A stretch of 64,000 nucleotides of DNA. It comes from Symploca sp. SIO1C2 (GTDB taxonomy: Bacteria > Cyanobacteriota > Cyanobacteriia > Cyanobacteriales > Coleofasciculaceae). Below are positions 18,648-27,506 of this stretch, one piece after another. The position numbers and the translations under genes were made by a program. Each line of letters opens with the position of its first letter. Within the stretch, counting starts at the first letter, position 1. Below the pieces are notes generated by a model, which was given only the letters and a program-made list of their open reading frames with translations, searched no databases and was not told the DNA's origin. Location of the stretch: NCBI GenBank assembly GCA_010672925.1, contig JAAHFP010000013.1, forward strand, positions 1-64,000, given 5' to 3'.

Positions 18648-19316
18648 ATGCAGCTTGCGACCCTCTACCCCATCCTATACAAAATTCTCCAACCTTGCTT
18701 TCCCAATTGCTTGTGGGCAGGAAGTGGCGATTCTCCGGCAATCGCACTAACCTTTGATGATGGCCCTCACCCCCAGCACACTCCAGAATTACTTCAAGTA
18801 CTAGACTACTACCAGATCCGAGCTAGTTTTTTTTGGCTAGGTAATTGTGTTGACCAAGCACCAACTGTTGCTAGAGAGGTTTATCAAAGAGGTCACTGGA
18901 TTGGGTTGCATGGGTATTATCATTATTCCTTTCCCTCACTGTCACCAGATACTCTTAAGCAGAGTTTGCTCTCTACTCAACAGGCTATCTCTCAAGCCTG
19001 TCAAACTAATCCAGAAATTATCCGAGACGTTCGCCCCCCTAACGGACTGTTTACCCCCCATACTTTGAAATTATTGTACCAGTGGAACTATCGACCGGTT
19101 ATGTGGAGTGTGGTGCCGGAAGACTGGGAGCGTCCTGGTATCTCAGTTGTAGTAAAACGAGTTTTACAGCAAGTTCAAAGTGGTTCGCTCATTGTCCTAC
19201 ATGATGGTCATTATGGAGGCCAAGATGTTGCCCAAACCACAGCTATGTTAGTTTCTGAGCTGTTACAGCAAGGTTATCACTTTATTACTGTAGACCAATT
19301 ATGGATGCAAGTCTGA
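18648..19316 (+). CDS. Polysaccharide deacetylase (NodB-like, CE4)
   Basis: 222 residues, nearly the bare catalytic domain. CE4 motifs are in order: TFDDGPHP (catalytic base and metal Asp), HGYYH (metal His pair), RPPNG (RxPxG), MWSVVPEDW and IVLHDGH (the last His motif). The family removes N- or O-acetyl groups from peptidoglycan, chitin-like polymers or exopolysaccharide. The N-terminus (MQLATLYPILYKILQP) is weakly hydrophobic, possibly an anchor or atypical export signal. It is divergent from the tRNA-Thr/rnc unit. Substrate not determinable. Confidence 0.85.
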   Translation: MQLATLYPILYKILQPCFPNCLWAGSGDSPAIALTFDDGPHPQHTPELLQVLDYYQIRASFFWLGNCVDQAPTVAREVYQRGHWIGLHGYYHYSFPSLSPDTLKQSLLSTQQAISQACQTNPEIIRDVRPPNGLFTPHTLKLLYQWNYRPVMWSVVPEDWERPGISVVVKRVLQQVQSGSLIVLHDGHYGGQDVAQTTAMLVSELLQQGYHFITVDQLWMQV

Positions 19317-20280
19317 AGGCAGAAGGCAGGAGGCAGGAGGCAGAAGTGTCTTTTTTCTAAAGTCCAATTTCTACTAACGACCAATGACCAATGACCAATG
19401 ACCGATGACCAAACTTCAAGAGTCCCTTATCAACAATTTATGGCTTTTTCACATTTTCTTGACCACATCTGGGAATTTGTGTGTTAGAAATTGATTTACA
19501 TCAGCAAACCTTACTTGACAAAGTTTTTCTCTCTAGCTGTAAAAAATGTTTCTTATCCAGAAGAAATTCGCCAATCGAGTCACTAAAGAATATTGTCAGC
19601 CAAATAGAACACATGTACTAAACGAATGAGATGTGAGCTAATAAAATTTTCATCAGTGGATGGCTGTCATCATTTGCTAAATTCACTAAAATAACGAATG
19701 GTATTTCTGCCGTACTGCACGCCAAGCAATTTATTGGAGCCTAAGTTGGATGGAAACTCTAAAAATCGCCAAGACAAGTGCAGTAGAGCTAGTTTTATTA
19801 ACTTGAACTTTGAGGCCAACCTCTGTGACGAAACAACACAAGAAGAGGGTACTGATCATGGGTGCATTAATCAAAATACCACTACTTGTACACAAAAGCT
19901 CCTTACAAGCCGAACTAGCTATCGAAGATTCAAGTTGAGAACAGACGCCCATTTTTTGTAAATAAAGCTACAATCAAAAAGTCTCAAGAGAAACTAGTGC
20001 TAACAACTATTGCCCAAGTCTTCAGGTACAGACTGAGTAACAGGAAATAATTATCATAAGAATTTCATTACTTGGTTATTCTGACTAGAGAAGACTACGC
20101 AAAATTACCTACTATAGCAATTCTAAAATGGTATGTGAACAACAGATAGAGCAGCAAACCCTTGTTATAGCTAAATCAATTGTTTACAGCCTATTTAGAG
20201 GTGCTATATCCGAGCACTCTTGAGCAGATTCACATTGATCATCTACTGGTCTGTAATTGAAGGAGCATGAGGAGAAAGGC
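19317..20280. other. Long intergenic region upstream of the sigma factor
   Basis: About 960 bases. 19317-19415 is tandem low-complexity (GGCAGGA units, then CAATGAC units). Around 19684-19715 is a fragment (GGTATTTCTGCCGTACTGCAC) of the CTAGTGCAGC element family. The rest is AT-rich with no convincing gene. It should hold the sigma-factor promoter(s), but I cannot pin a -35/-10. A Shine-Dalgarno sequence (GAGGAGA) precedes ATG 20281. Confidence 0.5.
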
Positions 20281-21405
20281 ATGACCCAGGCAAACGATTT
20301 TTTTCTGGCAACTATTACTCCACCTCAAAGTGAGTTGGAATCCTTGATTGAGGATGAGGCAACCAGAAATGAGCTGATAGAAGCTCAACAGGAAGAGGAA
20401 GACAATAAGCCTGGGAAGGTGCGATCGACCCGTCGTCGAGCCCAAACCAAAAAGAAGCACTATACGGAAGATTCAATTCGACTTTACCTCCAAGAAATTG
20501 GAAGAATCCGCCTCTTGCGGGCAGATGAGGAAATTGAACTTGCTCGCAAAATTGCTGATTTGTTGGAATTAGAGCGAGTACGGGAGCGTTTAGGTGAGCA
20601 GTTAGACCGGGAGCCCTATGACAGTGAATGGGCAGTGGAAGTAAATATGCCACTGCCAGCATTTCAGCATCGTCTCTATCTGGGACGAAGGGCTAAAGAC
20701 AAAATGGTGCAGTCAAACCTGCGTCTGGTAGTTTCAATTGCCAAGAAATATATGAATCGGGGACTTTCATTTCAAGACCTAATTCAAGAAGGCTCTTTGG
20801 GTCTGATCCGGGCAGCAGAAAAGTTTGATCATGAGAAAGGTTATAAGTTTTCTACCTATGCTACTTGGTGGATTCGGCAAGCAATTACTCGGGCGATTGC
20901 TGATCAGTCCCGCACTATCCGCTTACCGGTTCACCTCTATGAAACGATCTCGCGGATTAAAAAAACCACCAAAATACTTTCCCAAGAAATGGGTCGCAAA
21001 CCAACAGAAGAAGAAATTGCTGATCGCATGGAAATGACCATCGAGAAGCTGCGATTTATTGCCAAGTCTGCTCAACTACCTATCTCCCTAGAAACACCAA
21101 TTGGTAAAGAGGAAGACTCTCGACTAGGAGACTTCATCGAAGCTGATGGAGAAACTCCAGAAGATCAGGTTTCTAAAAATCTGCTGCGGGAAGACCTCGA
21201 AAGTGTTCTTGATACCCTCAGCCCTCGTGAACGAGACGTGCTCCGGTTACGTTACGGGTTAGATGATGGACGAATGAAGACCCTAGAAGAAATTGGTCAA
21301 ATCTTTAATGTCACTCGCGAACGAATTCGGCAAATAGAAGCCAAAGCTCTCCGTAAACTGCGCCATCCTAATCGTAATAGTATTCTCAAAGAATACATCC
21401 GCTAG
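20281..21405 (+). CDS. rpoD: Principal RNA polymerase sigma factor (RpoD/SigA)
   Basis: 374 residues from ATG 20281, which has GAGGAG seven to eight bases upstream; a TTG at 20257 is rejected. An acidic N-terminus is followed by region 1.2 ([16 protein letters not shown]), region 2 ([53 protein letters not shown]), region 3 ([13 protein letters not shown] ...) and region 4 ([40 protein letters not shown]). It directs the core polymerase to housekeeping promoters. The full set of regions and the short region between 1.2 and 2.1 fit cyanobacterial group 1 SigA. A hairpin terminator follows. Confidence 0.93.
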   Translation: MTQANDFFLATITPPQSELESLIEDEATRNELIEAQQEEEDNKPGKVRSTRRRAQTKKKHYTEDSIRLYLQEIGRIRLLRADEEIELARKIADLLELERVRERLGEQLDREPYDSEWAVEVNMPLPAFQHRLYLGRRAKDKMVQSNLRLVVSIAKKYMNRGLSFQDLIQEGSLGLIRAAEKFDHEKGYKFSTYATWWIRQAITRAIADQSRTIRLPVHLYETISRIKKTTKILSQEMGRKPTEEEIADRMEMTIEKLRFIAKSAQLPISLETPIGKEEDSRLGDFIEADGETPEDQVSKNLLREDLESVLDTLSPRERDVLRLRYGLDDGRMKTLEEIGQIFNVTRERIRQIEAKALRKLRHPNRNSILKEYIR

Positions 21406-21432
21406 ATATCTCTATTATCTACATAGCAGTTG

Positions 21433-21466
21433 AAAGGAGGAGTGACATGAGGGTTGCCCCTCCTTT
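21433..21466 (+). terminator. Probable intrinsic terminator of rpoD
   Basis: AAAGGAGG (21433-21440) pairs perfectly with CCTCCTTT (21459-21466), 28 bases after the stop codon. The downstream U-tract is short (TTTATT). Confidence 0.6.
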
Positions 21467-21485
21467 ATTGATCTGGAGAGAGGGG

Positions 21486-21581
21486 TATAGCAACCGCCAA
21501 GGTGATTAGGACAAGGGGCTGCCATCCCCTTGTTAACTTGCTGTACTTGAGAATGTCTTAAGCGCCCTGGCAACTGCTATA
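21486..21581. repeat. Small inverted-repeat element
   Basis: The ends TATAGCAACCGCCAAGG and CCCTGGCAACTGCTATA are imperfect inverted repeats. An internal stem ACAAGGGG/CCCCTTGT is at about 21510-21532. A related half (CCTAATCGCCTTGGTGACTGCTATG) is at about 54366-54390. Confidence 0.5.
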
Positions 21582-21659
21582 TTCGGCAATTGAGCTCTCC
21601 CCCATTGACTCAATTGTTAGCACCCCATAACAAAAATTGTTCCAATCTTGCATTTATCG

Positions 21660-21800
21660 ATGAACACATACCAACAGCGTTTTTATGAACGTATTGGTTT
21701 TGAGTATAACTCCAGTACCACAATGGTCTTGTATAATCAGCCTTTAGCCACTCCAGTACCAGTTATGAATCTACAGTCTCAAGAGTTGTCAGAGGCATAG
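21660..21800 (+). pseudogene. Possible C-terminal remnant of a GNAT acetyltransferase
   Basis: A 46-codon frame reads NTYQQRFYERIGF then YNSSTTMVLYNQPL, resembling the last GNAT motif (fYerlGF ... mxlxL). No upstream acetyl-CoA-binding motif is present. Its 3' end overlaps the convergent kinase gene. The resemblance is short, so this is tentative. Confidence 0.35.
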
Positions 21801-22782
21801 AATACTGAAGGCGAGTCAGATTGTGGTCACTCGCCGCATTACTTGATCTATCCTCCTCGGATACAGGTACGGCTTGCAGATTTCCTTGCATTGTTTCAAT
21901 CAGGGTCTGAGCCATTAAAAAATTTAACCCAGGTGAAATTGTGGTAGTTTTAGCGGTTGACTCCTCTACCTCAGGTGTTGTAGAAAGCGTATCAACTGCT
22001 TCACTCCAAACTGGATTGGGAGCTTGGATATCAATCCAAATGTAAACCTCTTCTGCTTGAGGAGATAAAGTAGCCCAGACTTTAATACTACCATCTTCCA
22101 TTTGGGAAATAGCGGTATCAACAAGAGCTAATAAGGCTTGCTTGAAGCGCCGTGGATCTGCGGAAACATAAATTTTGGACTCAGGAGAAATTATTTCGAG
22201 CTGGAGGTTGCGATTAGCTGCTTGCAGATAGGTAAGATCATCAACCTCGTCAAATACCTTGTTCAACTCTACTGGCTGATTGTCCAAGCTATTTGTACCA
22301 TGCTCAGTTTTGGCCACAGCAATTACTTCGTCCAAAAGCTTTACCATCTTTTGAGCAGAGGTGTTTGCTTGGGCAAGAAAATCTCGTTCTTCTTCTGGAG
22401 AATCGCAAAGATCCGACAAAATCAGTTGATGCATACCCATTAAACTGCTCAGGGGCGATCGCAATTCGTGAGAAGTTCGTGCTAAAAACCCGGCTTTGAA
22501 CTGGCTCATGTGCTTGGCCATTTCGTAAGCCATTTGGGTTTGCTGAAGTTCTTCTTGGAGAGTGGATAGTTTATCCTGGGCATCCTCTTGAGGTTCAGAT
22601 TTTACGATCTTTCCCTCAAGAGGAGGTTTGTCTTCCTGAAGAGTATCTTGGGTTTGAGGAGCATCTTGATTTAAAGACTCTGCGGTATTATTCACTGGTT
22701 CCTTAGGAGAACGGATCAAGCGGCTCCCTAAGAACCCTAGCCCAACACCAGTCAACAAATAGATCAGTTCCATCACGTCCAT
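21763..22782 (-). CDS. Membrane-anchored histidine-kinase-like protein with degenerate ATPase domain
   Basis: 339 residues: one N-terminal membrane helix (about 4-22), an acidic linker with a coiled coil (68-96), then a HisKA dimerisation helix with SHELRSPL (His105). The ATPase domain that should follow is eroded. The N-box reads LLALVDTAI instead of NLLxNAxK, the usual DTGxGI is replaced by DIQAPNPVW, and no GxGLG loop is seen, though FLMAQTLIETMQGNLQ keeps the shape of the last helix. It probably cannot bind ATP normally and may act as a phospho-acceptor or scaffold. It converges on rpoD. Confidence 0.65.
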   Translation of the reverse strand: MDVMELIYLLTGVGLGFLGSRLIRSPKEPVNNTAESLNQDAPQTQDTLQEDKPPLEGKIVKSEPQEDAQDKLSTLQEELQQTQMAYEMAKHMSQFKAGFLARTSHELRSPLSSLMGMHQLILSDLCDSPEEERDFLAQANTSAQKMVKLLDEVIAVAKTEHGTNSLDNQPVELNKVFDEVDDLTYLQAANRNLQLEIISPESKIYVSADPRRFKQALLALVDTAISQMEDGSIKVWATLSPQAEEVYIWIDIQAPNPVWSEAVDTLSTTPEVEESTAKTTTISPGLNFLMAQTLIETMQGNLQAVPVSEEDRSSNAASDHNLTRLQYSMPLTTLETVDS

Positions 22783-23020
22783 ACTTATAAGCAGTCAACT
22801 ATATTTTAAAATTTTGCCAAGATTCAAATTGTCTCCAGCATAGCGATTTTTTGGTTATTGGTCATTGGTTATTATTTATTAGTTATTAGATTCGTCGGGA
22901 TAAGTTTAGGGCGAATCTTGACCAAGGTAATAGCTGTAAACCTGTCAAACCCACCCTATTTATTTGAGCAATTGAGTTTCTTGATACATTTGAAGGAAGC
23001 GATTGACTCTTGGTGTTGGC
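22783..23020. other. Intergenic, low-complexity start, no gene seen
   Basis: Upstream of the degenerate kinase. 22854-22890 consists of GGTTATT/TTATTAG-type repeats. Nothing protein-like was identified up to the repeat element at 23021. Confidence 0.5.
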
Positions 23021-23162
23021 CTAGTGCAGCAGGCATAACAATAACCCACCAGTTTGAAAGCGTTATAATCTTTAATATCTAAGCATTTTTAATTTTCAAT
23101 TCTGTTGGCGTCGCGTGGTGAGCCAAGGTAGGCAAATTTTTAATTCCGCGCAGCGGTACTAG
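23021..23162. repeat. CTAGTGCAGC-type inverted-repeat element, interrupted copy
   Basis: Starts CTAGTGCAGC and ends GCGCAGCGGTACTAG, with the shared core AACCCACCAGTTTGAAAGCG and CTAAGCATTTTTAATTT. Compared with copies at 31774 and 56667 it carries about 35 extra bases (about 23104-23138) before the right end. Confidence 0.65.
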
Positions 23163-23275
23163 CTTCGGTGAATGCAATGACTCTATTATACCAATTAGTA
23201 ACATCGTTAGCTTCAATCTTGATGACTTGAGCATAATCGGCAATGGCGTCTCCATAACAACCTTGAGGCAAAAAT
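23161..23275 (-). pseudogene. Remnant of a TPR-repeat gene
   Basis: On the minus strand the sequence reads QGCYGDAIADYAQVIKIEAN followed by DVTNWYNRVIAFTEA, a good single TPR (G.Y..AIADY..VI ... WYNR). There is no start, and the frame ends in the repeat element at 23162. Too short for a gene. Confidence 0.4.
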
Positions 23276-23586
23276 CATTCCCTCCACCGACATAGTTTTT
23301 TTTGCGTTAAGGCCGAATGGCAATAGTGCTAGTGTACTTACGACAGATAGACAATGCCCAGATTGCCCATAGGTTCTAGATTTTAAGTTAGAAATTTTAG
23401 TTTATTGTTAAAAATCGCAATTATTGTAGAGGCGTATGCTATATATTTTAACCAGAGGAGGCAATAATTTTTAATATTAAAATTTGCTCAGGCAATTGAA
23501 TAAATCAAAAATTTTACTAAAATTAATTTAGGGGAATAAAACCACAAAAAATATTTCTTCTTTGAGAAGACACAATCAAAATTGGT

Positions 23587-26427
23587 ATGTGTATATTTAT
23601 GATCTTTCCCTCTAAGCCTCAGGTTTTTTGCCTCAGCACAGCTGTGTGGACTTTCCTGTTGGTAACTAAAATTTCTCCAGGAGTGGCTCAGGGTCCATAC
23701 AGCTTATCATTACAAGGGAGAGAGTCACTAAACATTATGCTTCGCTCCCCCAAGAGGGAAGCCTTGGCACAGAAAAACTCTGGTTTGGTGAGCAATCTGC
23801 CAGTGCGAATACATTCCTACAGTCAATTAGCTAAAACTTCCACTTTGTTGGAGTCAGGGAAAGCCTTTTTTGCTGCCGGAAAATTCAGAGAAGCAGCTAG
23901 GGTATGGCAACAGGCATCTGTGAGCTACTCAGAACAAGAAAATTCCTTGGGACAAGCGCGATCGCTAAACTACTTATCTTTAGCTTATTTGAATTTGGGG
24001 GAGTGGGAACAGGCTCAAAGGACGATTAGCCAAAGCTTGAGTTTGTTACCAATTTCTGACAACTTGCCGGAGGAAGGAGCAGAGATTCTGGCGGAGGGTC
24101 TTAATACTCAAGGGAATATTCAATTGGCTCTCGGACAAACAGCAAGAGCTTTAGATACTTGGAAACAAGCAGCGATCGCCTACGAGTCAGTTGGGGACAT
24201 TACTGGTAGACTAGGAAGTCAGATTAATCAAGCCAGAGCCCTACAAAGCTTAGGCAACTATCGGCGATCGCAAAAGCTCTTAGAACAAGCATTAGCTCAA
24301 CTCCAATCCCAACCCAATACAGGGATTAAGGCGACAGGATTGGGAATGTTGGGAGTTGCTCTACAGGCAGTGGGAGACTTAACTCAATCTAGAGAACTTT
24401 TAGAGCAAAGTTTAGCAATTACTCAACAACTGGAGGTTAAAAATCCGATCTTTGGCAGGGATACAAGTGCCACCCTCTTGAGTTTAGGGAATACTCTGGC
24501 TGCTCTCCAAGAAACAGAGGCAGCACTGAAGCGCTATCAACAAGCCACAACGGTCGCTACCAATCCCTTAACTCGCACTCAAGCTTTACTCAATCAGCTA
24601 AACTTGTTAGTCAAAACCCAACAGTGGAAAGAAGCTCAAACTCTATTGCCCCAAATCCAGTCAAACCTCCTCAGCCTCTCCCCTAGCCGTGCATCAGTTT
24701 ACGCACAGGTGAATTTTGCCGCCAATTTGATGAAGCTGGGAATGAGACACGGAGACGCGGAGACACGGAGACGCGGAGACGCGGAGACGCGGAGACGCGG
24801 AGATGACGGGACAAGAGAGACAAGGGAGATATTTCTAATCTCCAATTCCCAATTCCCAAACAACAAACAACAAACAACAAACAACAAACAACCAACAACA
24901 AACAACAAACAACAATTCATCGCTAAATTGCTAGCCAAGGCGGTACAGGAAGCAAGAAGCTTGCAAGATCCGCAAGCAGAAGCCTATGCTGTGGGACAAT
25001 TGGGACATTTATATGAACTTACCACCCAGTGGCAGGAAGCAAAAGAACTAACAGAGCAAGCAATTATCATTGCTCAGAGGATTAAGGCTGCTGATATTGT
25101 TGCTCTCTGGCAATGGCAATTAGGAAGAGTTCTTAAACAACAGGGACGGATTAATGAAGCAGTGGAGGCTTACAGTAGTGCAGTTACTACTCTACAATCT
25201 CTGCGCCAAGAACTAGTTACCAGCAATCCTGAGTTGCAATTTTCGTTCACTGAGAGTGTTGAACCTGTTTACCGAGAATTAGTAGCATTGCTGTTGCAGT
25301 CTAATCCCAGTCAAGCTAACCTCAAACAAGCTCGTGAACTAATTGAAGCTCTTCAGTTAGCTGAACTGGAAAACTTCTTTCGGCAAGCTTGTTTGCAGTC
25401 TTTACCGCAAGTGATTGATGAGGTAGACTTACAAGCTGCTGTAGTATATCCGATAATTCTACCCGATCGCCTCGCGGTGATTGTCTCCCGTCCAGGAAAA
25501 CCTTTGTTTCACTACGAAACTAAATTACCTCAAGCACAGATTGAAAATGCGATCGACCAACTCCGACTTTATCTGAGTCCCCACTTTTTTGACGAGGATC
25601 TTTTACGAGAATCTCAAAAATTGTATGATTGGCTGATCAAACCCGCTGAAGCAGAGTTAGTAGCCAATGATATAGAAACTTTAGTCTTTGTCCTTGATGG
25701 TTCTTTACGAAGTCTACCGATGGCTGCTCTTCATGATGGTGAACAGTATTTGATCGAAAAATACAGCATTGCTCTTACCCCAGGATTACAATTGCTAGAA
25801 CCCCAACCCTTGAAACTTGAAGAGTTTAAGGCGCTAACAGCTGGATTGAGCGAACCTCGACAAGGTTTTTCCGCACTACCAGCGGTGGAGGAAGAAGTGA
25901 ATCAAATTGCCTCTGAAGTCCCATCTGCTATCTTGCTCAACTCTGAATTCACTTCAGAGCAATTAAGGACAAAGATTAGCTCTGTTCCTTTTCCCGTAAT
26001 TCACCTTGCTACTCACGGTCAGTTTAGCTCTAAAGCTCAAGAGACTTTTCTTGTTACTTGGGACGGTAACCTCAAAGTAGAGGATTTAGCTCAGTTACTC
26101 CAAACTAGGAAACAAGATATCACCAATCCCCTGGAATTACTAGTCCTCAGTGCTTGCCAAACTGCCACAGGAGATAAAATGGCAGCTTTAGGTTTGGCTG
26201 GATTTGCAGTGCGCTCCGGAGCACGGAGTACTCTGGCAACCCTCTGGCAAGTGAACGATGAATCTACTGCTGAATTCATGGTAGAGTTTTATTCCTCACT
26301 CACCCAACCATCGGGAATAACCAAAGCGGAGGCACTGCGGACCGCTCAACTAAAACTTTTAGAGCAACCTCAGTACCAGCACCCCTTTTACTGGGCTCCT
26401 TTTGTATTGGTAGGGAATTGGTTATAG
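23587..26427 (+). CDS. Exported TPR - CHAT protein with in-frame repeat insertion
   Basis: 946 residues. Residues 1-35 look like a signal peptide (LSTAVWTFLLVTKISPGVAQ); ATG 23599 is an alternative start. TPR-type helices run from about 80 to 380 and again 440-540 (AFFAAGKFREAARVWQQA; ALGQTARALDTWKQAAIAY). The CHAT domain is at about 620-946, with catalytic His in IHLATHGQFS and Cys in VLSACQTATGD, ending HPFYWAPFVLVGNWL as the family usually does. At about residues 385-444 the TPR array is broken by a low-complexity insertion from an interspersed repeat (24743-24917). The DUF928 and CHASE2 kinase genes follow in the same direction, a grouping I recall from other cyanobacteria. Confidence 0.8.
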   Translation: MCIFMIFPSKPQVFCLSTAVWTFLLVTKISPGVAQGPYSLSLQGRESLNIMLRSPKREALAQKNSGLVSNLPVRIHSYSQLAKTSTLLESGKAFFAAGKFREAARVWQQASVSYSEQENSLGQARSLNYLSLAYLNLGEWEQAQRTISQSLSLLPISDNLPEEGAEILAEGLNTQGNIQLALGQTARALDTWKQAAIAYESVGDITGRLGSQINQARALQSLGNYRRSQKLLEQALAQLQSQPNTGIKATGLGMLGVALQAVGDLTQSRELLEQSLAITQQLEVKNPIFGRDTSATLLSLGNTLAALQETEAALKRYQQATTVATNPLTRTQALLNQLNLLVKTQQWKEAQTLLPQIQSNLLSLSPSRASVYAQVNFAANLMKLGMRHGDAETRRRGDAETRRRGDDGTRETREIFLISNSQFPNNKQQTTNNKQPTTNNKQQFIAKLLAKAVQEARSLQDPQAEAYAVGQLGHLYELTTQWQEAKELTEQAIIIAQRIKAADIVALWQWQLGRVLKQQGRINEAVEAYSSAVTTLQSLRQELVTSNPELQFSFTESVEPVYRELVALLLQSNPSQANLKQARELIEALQLAELENFFRQACLQSLPQVIDEVDLQAAVVYPIILPDRLAVIVSRPGKPLFHYETKLPQAQIENAIDQLRLYLSPHFFDEDLLRESQKLYDWLIKPAEAELVANDIETLVFVLDGSLRSLPMAALHDGEQYLIEKYSIALTPGLQLLEPQPLKLEEFKALTAGLSEPRQGFSALPAVEEEVNQIASEVPSAILLNSEFTSEQLRTKISSVPFPVIHLATHGQFSSKAQETFLVTWDGNLKVEDLAQLLQTRKQDITNPLELLVLSACQTATGDKMAALGLAGFAVRSGARSTLATLWQVNDESTAEFMVEFYSSLTQPSGITKAEALRTAQLKLLEQPQYQHPFYWAPFVLVGNWL
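24743..24917 (+). repeat. In-frame composite low-complexity element (copy 2)
   Basis: CGGAGACGC-type 9-mers (coding RRGDAET), then GGGACAAGAGAGACAAGG, GGGAGATATTTC, CAATTCCCAATTCCC, and CAACAAA 7-mers (coding NNKQQTTNNKQ). It lies inside the TPR array of the CHAT protein. Antisense frames across it look like small membrane proteins but are artefacts. Confidence 0.8.
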
Positions 26428-26432
26428 GTTAG

Positions 26433-26553
26433 GGGAGATGGGGGGATGGGGAGATGAGGAGATGGGGAAGGCAAGGGAGACAAGGAAGATATTCCCCATT
26501 TCCAAACAACAAACAACAAACAACAAATAACAAATAACAAACAACCAACAACA
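26433..26553 (+). repeat. Composite low-complexity element in an operon spacer (copy 3)
   Basis: GGGGAGATGGGGGGATGG, GGGAGACAAGG, then CAAATAACAAATAAC / CAACAAACAAC, ending at the ATG of the DUF928 gene. The purine-rich strand is again the transcribed sense strand. It replaces any Shine-Dalgarno sequence for that gene. Confidence 0.75.
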
Positions 26554-27336
26554 ATGAAATTTAAAACCCTAAAACCGATGATGCTTGGCTTGAGTATCCT
26601 ATCTTTGAGTATTGCAGTCAACTCTGACTTATTTACTCAGGTTCAGGCTCAATCAGAGTTAACCTTGACAGCAGCTGAGTCTACTTCTAATGAATTGACC
26701 CCTATTGTCAACTTCAAGCCAGATAGTAATGAAGAGCTCGATGCCTCCAAAGGAGGAGCTTCTCGACCCACTAATATCAAATGCAGCAGTGATGAAACCT
26801 ATAATCCACCAATGACCTCCTTGCTTCCGTCTTCTCAACAAGGATTAACAGTTACTACTCATCCTACCTTTTGGGTTTATATTCCTCAAACCTCTGCTCC
26901 ACAAGCACATTTTACTCTCAAAGATGAAAATAATCGTGGAGTTTACCAAACCCGGTTTCCCATTAATAAAACAGAAAGAATTGTTAGCATTAGCCTACCA
27001 AAGGATGAATTTCCTCTAGAAGTAGGTAAAACTTATCGGTGGTCTGTGGCATTAATTTGTCAACCCACCCAAACAGATATTCCCATTGTTGGAGGCAAAG
27101 TCAAGCGTGTAGAATTGAACTCAGCACCCATAACTGCTCAAGACATTGGCACAAGTTCAGATCTACTTTTAGCAGAGGCTGTGTCCTATGGGAAGGCAGG
27201 CTATTGGTATGATATGCTGAACAACCTTGCCCAACTCCGGCAAACACACCCCAACAATAACGTCATCACCACTAATTGGGTTCATCTATTAAACTCTGAG
27301 GGATTAGAAAAGATTGCAACTAAGCCATTGTTCTAA
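26554..27336 (+). CDS. Exported DUF928-family protein
   Basis: 260 residues with a signal peptide (to about QVQAQS). The DUF928 features are GGASRPTN, LLPSSQQGLTVTTHPTFWVY, VSISLP and PLEVGKTYRWSVALICQP. It sits between a CHAT-TPR gene and a CHASE2 kinase, the usual setting of this family in cyanobacteria. The function is unknown. The N-terminal part of the mature protein is Ser/Glu-rich and probably unstructured. The start codon directly abuts a low-complexity repeat. Confidence 0.7.
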   Translation: MKFKTLKPMMLGLSILSLSIAVNSDLFTQVQAQSELTLTAAESTSNELTPIVNFKPDSNEELDASKGGASRPTNIKCSSDETYNPPMTSLLPSSQQGLTVTTHPTFWVYIPQTSAPQAHFTLKDENNRGVYQTRFPINKTERIVSISLPKDEFPLEVGKTYRWSVALICQPTQTDIPIVGGKVKRVELNSAPITAQDIGTSSDLLLAEAVSYGKAGYWYDMLNNLAQLRQTHPNNNVITTNWVHLLNSEGLEKIATKPLF

Positions 27337-27506
27337 AATAGGCAGGTAAAATCATTTTTCACGGGTATTTGGGAAAGTCGAATTGAGAATTGGGAATTTA
27401 GTGAGTGTAAATATCTCCCTCAGCTTCCCCAGCTCCCTCAGCTCCCGATTTATCCTGCTTTTTCTAGTTGTACTAATAATTTTTCTGTTGCCCTTTAGCA
27501 AAATCA

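Noticed and set aside
20267-20284. Five-codon mini-frame (MRRKA) overlapping the rpoD start
   Set aside because: Could be a translationally coupled leader, but its Shine-Dalgarno and the rpoD one are the same kind of purine run and nothing else supports it.
24683-24938. Two minus-strand frames rich in Val, Cys, Leu and Phe that look like small membrane proteins
   Set aside because: They are antisense translations of the CAACAAA/CGGAGAC repeat inside the CHAT gene. Similar frames arise at 29213, 26388 and 33428 from the same repeats.
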